DNA of 64,000 nucleotides from Mesorhizobium sp. BR1-1-16 (GTDB taxonomy: Bacteria > Pseudomonadota > Alphaproteobacteria > Rhizobiales > Kaistiaceae), in contig NZ_JAIUIE010000001.1 of the NCBI RefSeq assembly GCF_020165495.1, positions 310,001-374,000 of the forward strand, written 5' to 3'. Below are positions 32,490-41,260 of the stretch, one piece after another. Below the pieces are notes generated by a model that searched no databases, had not been told where the DNA came from, and was given only the letters and a program-made list of their open reading frames with translations. Each line of letters opens with the position of its first letter. The first letter of the stretch is position 1. The position numbers and the translations under genes are program-made.

Positions 32490-32890
32490 ACCCGGCCGCA
32501 CTCGACCTGCAGGCTGCCATTCGCGCGCGGCTTGTCACCGATGCCGATCTTCTGGCGGCGCTGGGCGGGCCGCGCATCCATGACGGCGCGCCGCGCGGCA
32601 CGGACTTTCCCTATGTGACGCTTGGCGATACGGGCCAAGCCGACTGGAGCGATGGAACGGCCGATGGTGGCGATGTCAGCCTCACGCTGCATGTGTGGTC
32701 GCGCCAGGCCGGCAAGAAGGAGGCCTGGGCGATTGCCGGCATCCTGATGCGCCTGCTGCACGACGAGCCGCTGGCGCTGGCCGACCATCACCTCGTGACG
32801 CTGCGGGTCGCCTTCGCCGAAGTCAGCCGCGATCCCGACGGCATCACCGAGCATGGCGTCGTCAGGCTTGCTGCACTGGTGGAAGGCTAG
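32486..32890 (+). CDS. GTA tail terminator, DUF3168 (gp8)
   Basis: 134 residues. The DUF3168 pattern is clear: ALDLQAAIRARLVTDADLLA, FPYVTLGDTGQADWSDGT and SLTLHVWSRQAGKKEAWAIA, ending HGVVRLAALVE. DUF3168 proteins cap the tail tube at its head-proximal end. Its stop overlaps by three bases (with frame offset) the stop of the convergent GNAT gene, so the insertion replaced the intergenic region almost perfectly. Confidence 0.88.
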   Translation: MNPAALDLQAAIRARLVTDADLLAALGGPRIHDGAPRGTDFPYVTLGDTGQADWSDGTADGGDVSLTLHVWSRQAGKKEAWAIAGILMRLLHDEPLALADHHLVTLRVAFAEVSRDPDGITEHGVVRLAALVEG

Positions 32891-33408
32891 GCCGGAGCGC
32901 ATCTGGCCTGCCGACGGGTCTCCCAATCCGGGCGCAGCATCGCCATGACGAGTTCGTCGCGATGCTCGCCTTGAAAGAACACCGCGCCGCGGGCCGTTCC
33001 CTCGATGCGAAAGCCAACGCGTTCATAAGTGCGGCGGGCGCGCTGGTTCTCGGGGAAGAGGCCGATCGCCAGGCGATGGCAGGTCGTCTCCTCGAAGACG
33101 CGATCGACGACGCCGGCGAGAAGCGCGCTGCCAAGTCCCCGGCCGGGGTCGGTGACGACGATGCGCTTCACCAGCGCGACGCCGTCCCAGGACTGCCAGT
33201 CGCGGATGATGACGAAACCGATCGGGCGGCCTTCTTGCCGGCCGATGAAATAGGCGTGGCGGGTGTCGTTGATCAGGACGCGGTGCTGCGCCTCGCTCGA
33301 ACGGCCGACGAGATCGGCATAGGCCTCGATGCGCTCGGTTGCGATCACGAAGGCGAGGTCTTCGGGCCCCGCCCGCGCGACATCCACCGATCCGATCAAT
33401 CCACTCAT
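32887..33408 (-). CDS. GNAT family N-acetyltransferase, antisense within GTA cluster
   Basis: 173 residues from ATG 33408 with GGAGGG upstream; the frame extends further upstream without family similarity. The acetyl-CoA binding motif A is VKRIVVTDPGRGLGSALLAG (V-x5-GRGLGS pattern), followed by FPENQRARRTYERVGFRIEG, which is motif B of ribosomal/small-molecule acetyltransferases. Substrate unknown. It lies opposite to the tail genes between gp8 and gp9 and breaks their otherwise continuous coupling. A role in modifying GTA or host components is unproven. Confidence 0.9.
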   Translation of the reverse strand: MSGLIGSVDVARAGPEDLAFVIATERIEAYADLVGRSSEAQHRVLINDTRHAYFIGRQEGRPIGFVIIRDWQSWDGVALVKRIVVTDPGRGLGSALLAGVVDRVFEETTCHRLAIGLFPENQRARRTYERVGFRIEGTARGAVFFQGEHRDELVMAMLRPDWETRRQARCAPA

Positions 33409-33491
33409 TCCGCGCCCTCCGCTTTCCGCGCCGATCCTAGCGCGCATCGCGGCCGTTCGAGGGCGCAAATCCACAGCCGAAAGGACATCTC

Positions 33492-33905
33492 ATGACCGCG
33501 CAGAAGGGCAAGGACCTGCTGCTGAAGCTCGACACCACCGGCGCCGGCGCCTTCCAGACCGTTGCCGGGCTGCGCACGCGGCGCATCGCCTTCAACGCCG
33601 AGACGGTGGACATCACCGACACGGATTCAGCCGGCCGCTGGCGGGAATTGCTGGCGGGGGCCGGCGTCCGCCGCGCCAGCCTTTCGGGCGCCGGAATCTT
33701 CCGCGACGCCGCCACTGACGCCGCGATGCGCAGCCTCTTCTTCGACGGGACGATCCGCGGCTATCAGCTGATCATCCCGGATTTCGGCACCATCTCCGGC
33801 CCGTTCCAGATCACCGCGCTCGAATATGCCGGCGAGCATGACGGCGCCGTCACCTATGAGCTGGCGCTCGAATCCGCCGGCGCCATCGCCTTCGCGGAGG
33901 CTTGA
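33492..33905 (+). CDS. GTA major tail protein, TP901-1 family (gp9)
   Basis: 137 residues; forms the tail tube. The family pattern is MTAQKGKDLLLKLDTTGAGA, then GLRTRRIAFNAETVDITDTD and WRELLAGAGVRRASLSGAGI. The C-terminal half has IRGYQLIIPDFGTISGPF and beta-strand spacing typical of tube proteins. AAAGGACA precedes the ATG. It starts the second coupled block after the antisense GNAT gene. Confidence 0.92.
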   Translation: MTAQKGKDLLLKLDTTGAGAFQTVAGLRTRRIAFNAETVDITDTDSAGRWRELLAGAGVRRASLSGAGIFRDAATDAAMRSLFFDGTIRGYQLIIPDFGTISGPFQITALEYAGEHDGAVTYELALESAGAIAFAEA

Positions 33906-33907
33906 GG

Positions 33908-34252
33908 ATGACCGGACCGATTGAAGGCCCGGTCGCCAACCGGCATCGAGGCGAAATCGACGCCGTGCTGGATGGCCGGCGCCATGTTCTCTGCCTGACG
34001 CTCGGCGCGCTGGCGGAGCTCGAAACAGCGTTTGGGGCGGCGGATCTCTCGGCTCTGGCCGGGCGCTTTTCGGAAGGACGGCTGACGGCGCTCGATCTTG
34101 TCCGCATCATCGGCGCGGGTCTTCGCGGCGCGGGAGCGAGCCTGAGCAACGCCGATGTCGCCGCGATGCGCGCTGAGGGCGCGGCCGGCGGCTTTGCGCG
34201 GATCGCGGCGGATCTCCTGACCGCGACCTTCGGCGGCGAGGCGGCGGCGTGA
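33908..34252 (+). CDS. GTA gp10 family tail-assembly protein
   Basis: 114 residues. ATG 33908 is preferred over TTG 33902 because GGAGG then sits at the right distance. The sequence NRHRGEIDAVLDGRRHVLCL followed by LGALAELETAFGAADLSALA matches the GTA gp10 family (related to tail-assembly chaperone N-terminal proteins). It is followed with a GTGA overlap by the short second chaperone ORF, a layout that resembles tail chaperone gene pairs such as G/GT, although no frameshift signal was identified. Confidence 0.85.
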   Translation: MTGPIEGPVANRHRGEIDAVLDGRRHVLCLTLGALAELETAFGAADLSALAGRFSEGRLTALDLVRIIGAGLRGAGASLSNADVAAMRAEGAAGGFARIAADLLTATFGGEAAA

Positions 34253-34455
34253 GCGCGAGGCCCTTTCCCTGGCGCGATGCCATGGCGATCGGCTTTGGCG
34301 TGCTCAAGCTCTCGAGCCATGACTTCTGGGCCCTGACGCCGCGCGAATTGGCCGCCGCGATTGAGGGCCTCGGCGGCGGCGCCGCACAGCCGCTGGACCG
34401 CGCCGCATTTGACGCGCTGGCGCGGCGCTATCCCGACTTCAGCCAAGGAGGTTGA
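34249..34455 (+). CDS. Phage tail assembly chaperone-like small protein (gp10.1)
   Basis: 68 residues from GTG 34249, overlapping the gp10 stop by four bases. The pattern PFPWRDAMAIGFGVLKLSSH followed by DFWALTPRELAAAIEG is that of the short GTA tail assembly chaperone (RcGTA g10.1 type). The WAL-TP-EL motif is shared with phage TAC proteins. It immediately precedes the tape measure gene, which is where tail chaperones act. Confidence 0.85.
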   Translation: MSARPFPWRDAMAIGFGVLKLSSHDFWALTPRELAAAIEGLGGGAAQPLDRAAFDALARRYPDFSQGG

Positions 34456-34458
34456 GCC

Positions 34459-35028
34459 ATGCCGACCGTCGTCGACGAACTTTCCGTCAAGGTCAGCGCC
34501 GATACCAGCGGCTTCCGCACGGCGCTCGATGAACTCGCCAAGCGCGCCGACAGCTTTTCCGGCGTGATCGCCAAGGCCTTCACCGGCGCGGTGACGGGCG
34601 GCAAGGATTTCGAGGACGTGCTGAAATCGCTCGCGCTCAGGCTGTCCTCCATCGCGCTCGGCGCGGCGTTGAAGCCGATCGAGAGCGGCGTTGGCAGCCT
34701 GCTCTCGGGCCTCATCGGCCAGGCCGGCGCCACCGCCTTTGCCAAGGGCGGCGTCGTGCCGTTCGCCGATGGCGGCGTCGTCTCGCGGCCGAGCTATTTC
34801 CCGCTCGGGCGCGGTCTCGGCCTTGCCGGGGAGGCGGGCGCCGAGGCGATCCTGCCGCTGCAGCGCGGCGCCGACGGAAGGCTCGGCGTCGGTGCGGGCG
34901 GCGGATCCGGCAATGTCACCGTGAATGTCGCCATCCAGACCCCGGACGCCGCGAGCTTCCGAAAATCGGAAGCACAGGTCACGGCCTCGCTCGCGCGCGC
35001 CGTCGGCCGCGGCCGGCGCGGCCTTTAG
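34459..35028 (+). CDS. GTA tail tape measure protein, very short (gp11)
   Basis: 189 residues. Features of tape measure proteins are visible: an amphipathic N-terminus (FRTALDELAKRADSFSGVIA), a hydrophobic central stretch (SSIALGAALKPIESGVGSLL) and the conserved FAKGGVVPFADGGVVSRPSY followed by AGEAGAEAILPLQ. It is far shorter than siphophage tape measures, comparable to RcGTA gp11, so the particle should have a short tail. It starts four bases after the chaperone stop. Confidence 0.9.
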   Translation: MPTVVDELSVKVSADTSGFRTALDELAKRADSFSGVIAKAFTGAVTGGKDFEDVLKSLALRLSSIALGAALKPIESGVGSLLSGLIGQAGATAFAKGGVVPFADGGVVSRPSYFPLGRGLGLAGEAGAEAILPLQRGADGRLGVGAGGGSGNVTVNVAIQTPDAASFRKSEAQVTASLARAVGRGRRGL

Positions 35029-35036
35029 GAGAGACC

Positions 35037-35684
35037 ATGCCGCTCATCGAAAGTTTTCATGATGTCCGCTTCCCGACGGGGATCGCCTTCCGCTCAAGCG
35101 GCGGGCCGGAACGCAAGACCGAGATCGTGGCGCTCGGCTCTGGCCGTGAGAAGCGCAACCAGCGCTGGGCCGACTCGCGCCGCCGCTACGATGCCGGCTA
35201 TGGCGTGCGCTCGCTGGCCGATATCCATGACGTGATCGCCTTCTTCGAGGAACGGCGCGGGCGGCTGTTCGGCTTCCGCTGGCGCGACCGCACCGACGAC
35301 GCCTCGGCGCCGCCCGGCACTGCGCCGACGCCCTTCGACCAGCCGATCGGCACCGGAGACGGCGCAACGGCGCGCTTCCAGCTCGTGAAACGCTATGGCG
35401 GCGATTTTGCAGCCTATGACCGCGTCATCGCCAAGCCGGTCGCCGGCAGCGTGGTGGTCGCCGTCGCCTCGGTCGCCGCCGATCCCGCCAACGTCGCGGT
35501 CGACCATGCGACCGGGATCGTCACCTTCGCCGCCGGCCATGTTCCCCCGGCCGGGGCGCTGGTGACGGCGGGGTTTCGCTTCGATGTTCCCGTGCGCTTC
35601 GACACCGACGAACTCACCATCAATCTCGCCGCCTTCGAGGCTGGCGAAATCCCCTCGATCCCGTTGGTGGAGATCCGGCCGTGA
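35037..35684 (+). CDS. GTA distal tail protein, DUF2460 (gp12)
   Basis: 215 residues of the DUF2460 family. Signature stretches are ESFHDVRFPTGIAFRSSGGP, RKTEIVALGSGREKRNQRWA and RRYDAGYGVRSLADIHDVIA, then FFEERRGRLFGFRWRDRTD. It forms the ring joining the tail tube to the baseplate hub. The end overlaps gp13 by four bases. Confidence 0.93.
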   Translation: MPLIESFHDVRFPTGIAFRSSGGPERKTEIVALGSGREKRNQRWADSRRRYDAGYGVRSLADIHDVIAFFEERRGRLFGFRWRDRTDDASAPPGTAPTPFDQPIGTGDGATARFQLVKRYGGDFAAYDRVIAKPVAGSVVVAVASVAADPANVAVDHATGIVTFAAGHVPPAGALVTAGFRFDVPVRFDTDELTINLAAFEAGEIPSIPLVEIRP

Positions 35685-36571
35685 AGACGCTGCCCGAAGG
35701 ACTTGCTGCCCATGTGTCAGGTGAGACGACGACGCTCTGCCAATGCTGGCGCGTGACACTGAAGGACGGCACCGTGCTCGGCTTTACCGACCATGACCGC
35801 GACGTGAGCTTCGAGGGCACGGTCTTCGAAGCCGCGAGCGGCCTGTCAGCCAGCGAGGCGGCGGCGGCCGAAGGTTTTTCGACCGGCGGACTCGAGGTCG
35901 CGGGGGCGTTGTCGTCCGACAAGGTCAGCGATGCGGACCTCGCAACGGGCCGTTTCGATCATGCCTGCGTCGAGGTCTTCGCCGTCAATTGGCAAGCGCC
36001 CGCCGAGCGGCTTCTCGTCAGCGCCGGCCATATCGGCGAGGTGGTGCGCGAGGATGGTGCCTTCCGCGCCGAAATCCGCGGGCCGCTCGCGGCGCTCGAC
36101 GCGCCGCGCGGCCGCAGCTTCCGCGCCGCCTGCGATGCCGATCTCGGCGATGTGAGATGCGGCGTCGACCTGACGGCGGCGGCCTTCGCGGCCAGCGCGA
36201 CGGTCATGGCATCGAGCAATGGCCGCCTCATTGCCGTCAGCGGGATCGATGCGTTCGCGCCGGGCTGGTTCGAGCGCGGGCGGGCCGTGTTCGCGAGCGG
36301 CGCCAATGCCGGATTTGCCAGCGCCGTGAAGACGCAGCGCGTGATCGAGGGTGTGATGACACTCGAACTCTGGACCGCCGCGCCGCTCACGATCGGCGTT
36401 GGCGATGGGATCGCGCTCACCGCCGGATGCGACAAGCGCTTCGTCACCTGCCGCGATCGTTTCGCCAATGCGCTCAACTTCCGCGGCTTCCCGCATATGC
36501 CGGGCAATGATTTCAGCCTCGGCTATGCCCGCTCGGGCAGCCATAATGACGGCAGCCCGGTCGTCTCCTGA
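35681..36571 (+). CDS. GTA baseplate hub protein, DUF2163/BR0599 family (gp13)
   Basis: 296 residues from GTG 35681. DUF2163 (phage BR0599 family) features are LCQCWRVTLKDGTVLGFTDH, the following DRDVSFEGTVFEAASGL, and the cysteine-rich pattern ACDADLGDVRCGVDL, GCDKRFVTCRDRFANALNFR and GFPHMPGND. In RcGTA the homologous hub protein carries an Fe-S cluster bound by cysteines near the C-terminus, and the matching cysteines are present here. It is coupled to gp12. Confidence 0.92.
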   Translation: MKTLPEGLAAHVSGETTTLCQCWRVTLKDGTVLGFTDHDRDVSFEGTVFEAASGLSASEAAAAEGFSTGGLEVAGALSSDKVSDADLATGRFDHACVEVFAVNWQAPAERLLVSAGHIGEVVREDGAFRAEIRGPLAALDAPRGRSFRAACDADLGDVRCGVDLTAAAFAASATVMASSNGRLIAVSGIDAFAPGWFERGRAVFASGANAGFASAVKTQRVIEGVMTLELWTAAPLTIGVGDGIALTAGCDKRFVTCRDRFANALNFRGFPHMPGNDFSLGYARSGSHNDGSPVVS

Positions 36572-36590
36572 ACCGATCGGAACCCATCTC

Positions 36591-37031
36591 ATGACATCCG
36601 TCACGCGCGCGGCGCTGGTTTCGGCCGCGCTGGGCTGGCTCGGCACGCCCTATCGCCATCAGGCCTCGCTGAAAGGCATCGGTGCCGATTGCCTCGGCCT
36701 CGTGCGCGGCGTCTGGCGCGAGGTCTATGGCGAAGAGCCGGAGGCGATGCCGGCCTATACGCCGGATTGGGCCGAAGCGCGGGGCGCCGAGACCCTCTGC
36801 GATGCCGCCGCGCGTCATATGACGCCCCTCGATCCGGGGTCGGCGCTGCCGGGCGACCTGCTGCTCTTTCGCTGGCGCGAGGGATTGCCGGCCAAACACG
36901 CTGCGATCCTCGCCGAGCCCGGCCGTTTCATCCATGCCCATGACGGCGCCGCCGTCGCGATGGCCTCGCTCACCCCTTGGTGGGCGCGACGGCTCGCCTT
37001 TGTCTTTTCGTTTCCGGGAGTGACCCACTGA
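36591..37031 (+). CDS. GTA NlpC/P60 cell-wall peptidase (gp14)
   Basis: 146 residues from ATG 36591; the frame is open upstream, but that part overlaps gp13. The NlpC/P60 cysteine peptidase residues are Cys34 (GADCLGLVRGVW) and His103 (LPAKHAAILAE). It cuts peptidoglycan peptides to allow DNA entry into recipients. The pattern GTPYRHQASLKGIGADCLGL is typical of the GTA variant. It ends in a TGATG overlap with gp15, so the two hub proteins are translationally coupled. Confidence 0.93.
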   Translation: MTSVTRAALVSAALGWLGTPYRHQASLKGIGADCLGLVRGVWREVYGEEPEAMPAYTPDWAEARGAETLCDAAARHMTPLDPGSALPGDLLLFRWREGLPAKHAAILAEPGRFIHAHDGAAVAMASLTPWWARRLAFVFSFPGVTH

Positions 37032-40000
37032 TGGCGACCATCGTCCTCCAGGCTGCCGGCGCGGCGATCGGCGGCGTGTTCGGGCCGCTCGGCGCGACGC
37101 TTGGCGCGGCGGTTGGCGCGCTGGCCGGCAGCGTCATCGACCAGTCTCTGTTCGGTACGTCGACCGAAGGTGCGCGGCTCTCCGATCTCGATGTCCAACG
37201 CTCGGAGGAGGGCGCCCCGATCCCACGCCTTTATGGTCGTGGGCGGCTTTCGGGGCAGGTGATCTGGGCGACGCGCTTCGAGGAAGTGACGAGCGAGGAG
37301 GGCGGCAAGGGCGGCCCGAGCGTCACGAACTATGCCTATTACGCCAATTTCGCCATCGGCCTTTGCGAAGGGCCGGTGGCGCGCATCGGCCGCTGCTGGG
37401 CGGATGGCGAGGAACTCGATCTCTCGACCGTGACGTGGCGGCTCTCGACCGGCATGGAAGGGCAGCCCGCCGACAGCCTGATCGAGGCGAAGCAGGGAGC
37501 CTCCGGCGCGCCGGCGTATCGCGGTACGGCGGTCGTGGTGTTCGAGCGGCTTCCGGTCAGCGACTATGGCAACCGCCTGCCGCAAATGGCCTTCGAGGTC
37601 TTCCGCCCGATCAGCGGGGTCGAGGAAGCGATCCGCGCGGTGGTGATCATCCCGGCCGCGTCGGAATTCGCCTATGATCCCGAGCCGGTCTATCGCGTCG
37701 AGACGGCGGGGAGCCGAGAGACGGTGAACCGCCACACCGACGGTGCCAAGACCGATTGGCGCGCTTCACTCGACGAATTGCAGGAGATCTGCCCGCATCT
37801 CGAACGCGCCGCTCTCGCGGTAAGCTGGTTTGGCGATGACCTTCGCGCCGATCGCTGCACTGTGGCGCCGCGCGTGGAAACCGCGTCGGGCAGCACGTCG
37901 CCCGGCTGGAGCGTCGCGGGGCTCGACCGCGGCACGGCCCGTCTCGTCAACCAGATCGACGGCCGGCCCGCATTCGGCGGCACGCCATCCGATGGCAGCG
38001 TTGTCAGGGCGATCGCCGACATCAAGGCGCGAGGCCTCGGCGTCACCTTCTATCCGTTCCTGATGATGGACGTGCCCCCGTCGAGCGGCCTCGTCGACCC
38101 GTATGGCTATGGCGATCAATCGGCCTATCCCTGGCGCGGGCGGATCACGGCCTCGATCGCGCCGGGGCGGCCCGGCACGCCAGACAAGACGGCGGCGATG
38201 ACGGCCGAGGTCGCCGCCTTCATGGGCAGCGCCGCGCCGGGCGATTTTTCCATTGTCGGTGGCGGTGTTGTGTATTCCGGACCGCCCGAATGGAGTTATC
38301 GCCGCATGGTGCTGCATGCGGCGCATCTCTGCGTTGCGGCCGGCGGTGTCGATGCCTTCCTGATCGGCTCCGAACTCGTTGGTTTGACGACGCTCCGCTC
38401 CGGCCCCTCCACCTATCCCTTCGTCGCCGCGCTACGGTCGCTTGCAGCAGATGTCCGCGCTGTGCTCGGCGGGACAACGCGCATCAGCTATGCCGCCGAC
38501 TGGAGCGAGTATTTCGGTCACCAGCCGGGCGATGGCAGCGGCGATGTCCATTTTCATCTCGATCCGCTCTGGGCCGATGCCAATATCGATGCCGTCGGCA
38601 TCGATCTCTACGTGCCGCTTGCCGATTGGCGCGATGGCAGCACGCATCGCGATGCCGAGGTCGCCGAAAGCGGGCACGACATCGCCTATCTCCAGGCCAA
38701 TATCGAGGGCGGCGAAGGCTTCAACTGGTACTATGCCAGCACCGCCGATCGCGCGGCGCAGATCCGCTCGCCGATCACCGACGGTGCCTATGGCAAGCCA
38801 TGGGTTTATCGCTTCAAGGGGATCAGCGACTGGTGGGCGAACCGGCATGTCGATCGGCCGGGCGGCGTCGAGGCGGGAACCCCTACGGCTTGGATCGGCG
38901 GTATGAAGCCGATCTGGTTCACCGAGCTCGGCTGCCCCGCGGTCGACAAGGGCGCCAATGAGCCGAACGTCTTTCCCGATCCGAAAGTCGGCGGCGCGCG
39001 ACTACCGCATTTTTCGCATGGCGGCCGCGACGCTCTGATGCAGGAGCGCGCGCTGTCGGCGCTGCTCGCTTATCGCGATCCCGCTGCACCGGGCTTCGTG
39101 GCAAACCGCAATCCGGTTTCGCCTGTCTATGGCGGGCGGATGGTCGATGTCGGCTGGAGCCATGTCTGGGCCTGGGATTCGCGGCCTTATCCGGCTTTTC
39201 CGCTGCTTGGCGATGTCTGGTCGGATGGCGGCAATTGGGAGACCGGTCACTGGCTGAATGGCCGCCTCGGCGCGCTGCCGGTCAGCCGGCTCGTTGGCCG
39301 CATTCTCTATGACTATGGCATCACCGGCGGCATGGTCGGCGATCTCGACGGCATGCTCGACGGCTATGTCGTTGAGCGCATTGGCTCGGCGCGCGATGCC
39401 TTGAAGCCGCTCGCCGACATCTTCGCCTTTGCCGTGGCGGAATCGGGCGCGGGCGTCCGCTTCGTCAGGCGCGGATTGCCGCGGCTGGCGATCAACACGG
39501 ACGATCTCGTCGAGGAAGAAAGCTCGGCGCTCGTGACGATCCGGCGGGCGCAGGAGACTGAGTTGCCAGCGGAGCTGGCGCTTGGCTTCTATGATGGTCT
39601 TTCGGATTACCGCAGCCGTCAGGTCACCTCGCGGCGGCTGGAAACCGTGAGCCGCCGACAATCCTCGCTGAGCGCGGCGATGGTCACCGATGATGGCGTC
39701 GCGGTGGCGCTGGCCGACGCCCGGTTGCAGGATATCTGGGAGGCGCGCGAAACCGTTTCCTTCGCACTGCCGCCGCATGCGCTGGCAATCGAGGCGGCGG
39801 ACATCGTCTCGTTCACGCATGAGGGCAGAACGCGTCTCCTGCAGGTCACGCGGATCGAGGATGGCGATATGAGGCGCATCGAGACGCGCGCCCTCGATCC
39901 GACTGCCTCGGCGCAGCCGGTCGGCAGCGGCGCGAGCACGCCGCCTACCTGGCGCGCCGAGGCTGGGCCGCCGGATGTCGTGGTGCTTGACCTGCCATCG

Positions 40001-40903
40001 CTCTCCGGGGCCGAGCCCGGCGCGGCACCTCGGCTTGCAGTCTTTGCCGATCCCTGGTCGGGGCCTGTATCGATCGCGATCGGCAGCGCCGAGGCCGGCT
40101 ATATCGCCCGCCAACGGGTCGATCAGCGGGCGGTGCTCGGCGCCATCGTCGCAGCAATCCCACCGGGACCGATGGCGCGCTTCGACGAGGCGACCGTGAT
40201 CGAGGTCGCGCTCGCCGCCGGGGCGCTGTCGGCGCTGCCGCTGGAGGCCGTGCTGAACGGCGGCAATCTCGCCGCGATCGGCACCGAGGACGACGGCTTC
40301 GAGCTGATCCAGTTCTGCGAGGCCGTTCTCGTTGGCGCAGGACGCTGGCGGCTGTCGGGCCTGCTGCGTGGTCAGGGCGGCACCGGCGATCTTGCGGCGC
40401 GTGGCCACGCGGCCGGTGCGCGTTTCGTTCGGTTGAATGCCGCGACGCCGCTCTTCGCGCTCGATGCGGGCGAAATCGGGCTTTCGAAGCGTTTGCGCGC
40501 AGGGCCGCTCGGCAGTCCCTATGACGCCGATCAATTCACCGATCGCGGGTTCATGGTCGCGGGGCGCGGTCTGTTCCCGCTGGCGCCGGTGCATGTGCGT
40601 GGGAGACGCGATCCCACCGGCGATGTCGCCCTCACATGGATCCGCCAGACGCGGCAGGGCGGCGACCGCTGGGACCAGCTGGAAGTGCCGCTCGGCGAGG
40701 AAAGCGAGGCCTATCGCGTCGAGCTTTTCGAGGCGGCCGCATTGAAGGCGATCCGTGTCGTCGCCAGCCCTGTCGCGCTGTTCACGGCCGGCGAACTCGC
40801 GGCCGTGCTGTCGTCGCCGGACGCGGTCTTCACCGCCCGCGTCTGCCAGTTGAGCCCCACCGCTGGTGCGGGCCTTGCCACGGAGATCACGATCGATGTC
40901 TGA
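37031..40903 (+). CDS. GTA megatron/host-specificity protein (gp15)
   Basis: 1290 residues, the tail tip. The N-terminus has a glycine-rich hydrophobic segment (MATIVLQAAGAAIGGVFGPL), followed by hub-like beta domains. A GTA TIM-barrel-like domain spans about residues 430-730, recognisable by YAADWSEYFGHQPGDGSGD, NIDAVGIDLYVPLADW and WFTELGCPAVDKGANEPNVF. A phage-tail_3-like module follows at about 790-960 (VGDLDGMLDGYVVERIGSAR), then receptor-binding-like beta domains. Start ATG 37031 overlaps the gp14 stop by one base. Length is normal for RcGTA g15, with no truncation. Confidence 0.94.
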   Translation: MATIVLQAAGAAIGGVFGPLGATLGAAVGALAGSVIDQSLFGTSTEGARLSDLDVQRSEEGAPIPRLYGRGRLSGQVIWATRFEEVTSEEGGKGGPSVTNYAYYANFAIGLCEGPVARIGRCWADGEELDLSTVTWRLSTGMEGQPADSLIEAKQGASGAPAYRGTAVVVFERLPVSDYGNRLPQMAFEVFRPISGVEEAIRAVVIIPAASEFAYDPEPVYRVETAGSRETVNRHTDGAKTDWRASLDELQEICPHLERAALAVSWFGDDLRADRCTVAPRVETASGSTSPGWSVAGLDRGTARLVNQIDGRPAFGGTPSDGSVVRAIADIKARGLGVTFYPFLMMDVPPSSGLVDPYGYGDQSAYPWRGRITASIAPGRPGTPDKTAAMTAEVAAFMGSAAPGDFSIVGGGVVYSGPPEWSYRRMVLHAAHLCVAAGGVDAFLIGSELVGLTTLRSGPSTYPFVAALRSLAADVRAVLGGTTRISYAADWSEYFGHQPGDGSGDVHFHLDPLWADANIDAVGIDLYVPLADWRDGSTHRDAEVAESGHDIAYLQANIEGGEGFNWYYASTADRAAQIRSPITDGAYGKPWVYRFKGISDWWANRHVDRPGGVEAGTPTAWIGGMKPIWFTELGCPAVDKGANEPNVFPDPKVGGARLPHFSHGGRDALMQERALSALLAYRDPAAPGFVANRNPVSPVYGGRMVDVGWSHVWAWDSRPYPAFPLLGDVWSDGGNWETGHWLNGRLGALPVSRLVGRILYDYGITGGMVGDLDGMLDGYVVERIGSARDALKPLADIFAFAVAESGAGVRFVRRGLPRLAINTDDLVEEESSALVTIRRAQETELPAELALGFYDGLSDYRSRQVTSRRLETVSRRQSSLSAAMVTDDGVAVALADARLQDIWEARETVSFALPPHALAIEAADIVSFTHEGRTRLLQVTRIEDGDMRRIETRALDPTASAQPVGSGASTPPTWRAEAGPPDVVVLDLPSLSGAEPGAAPRLAVFADPWSGPVSIAIGSAEAGYIARQRVDQRAVLGAIVAAIPPGPMARFDEATVIEVALAAGALSALPLEAVLNGGNLAAIGTEDDGFELIQFCEAVLVGAGRWRLSGLLRGQGGTGDLAARGHAAGARFVRLNAATPLFALDAGEIGLSKRLRAGPLGSPYDADQFTDRGFMVAGRGLFPLAPVHVRGRRDPTGDVALTWIRQTRQGGDRWDQLEVPLGEESEAYRVELFEAAALKAIRVVASPVALFTAGELAAVLSSPDAVFTARVCQLSPTAGAGLATEITIDV

Positions 40904-41240
40904 CCCGCTCGCGACGCCGCATCTGGCGCTGCCCTATATCGCCGCCGCGCAGGCGCAGAAGCACGTGACGCATAACGAGGCGCTGCGGCTGCTGGACGGG
41001 ATCGTGCAGCTGGCCGTCGAGGCCTCGGGCGCGGTCACGCCGCCAGGCAGTCCGGTCGAAGGCGCGCGCTATCTGCTCGGCGCCTCGCCCTCGGGTGCCT
41101 GGGCCGGACAAAACGGTGCGTTGGCATTGTTCGTCGACGGCGCCTGGCTCTTCGTGACGCCGGAAATCGGCTGGATTGCCTATGACAAGGCTGCGGACGC
41201 GGTTGTCGTCCGCAAGGTCGCGGGCTGGACGGCGCTGTAG
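40896..41240 (+). CDS. DUF2793 domain-containing protein, end of GTA cluster
   Basis: 114 residues from ATG 40896 (CGGAG upstream), overlapping the gp15 end by eight bases. The DUF2793 signature is LALPYIAAAQAQKHVTHNEA and LRLLDGIVQLAVEASG. The rest includes RYLLGASPSGAWAGQNGALA and a tryptophan-rich beta domain. DUF2793 proteins often follow GTA gp15 and may form fibre or surface-attachment pieces. It ends the coupled plus-strand block. Confidence 0.88.
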   Translation: MSDPLATPHLALPYIAAAQAQKHVTHNEALRLLDGIVQLAVEASGAVTPPGSPVEGARYLLGASPSGAWAGQNGALALFVDGAWLFVTPEIGWIAYDKAADAVVVRKVAGWTAL

Positions 41241-41260
41241 CGCCGCCCAGCCGGGTTCAC

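Noticed and set aside
39002-40594. A 530-codon minus-strand frame
   Set aside because: It is antisense to gp15, which is full length with the GTA TIM-barrel segments. The antisense product has no family features.
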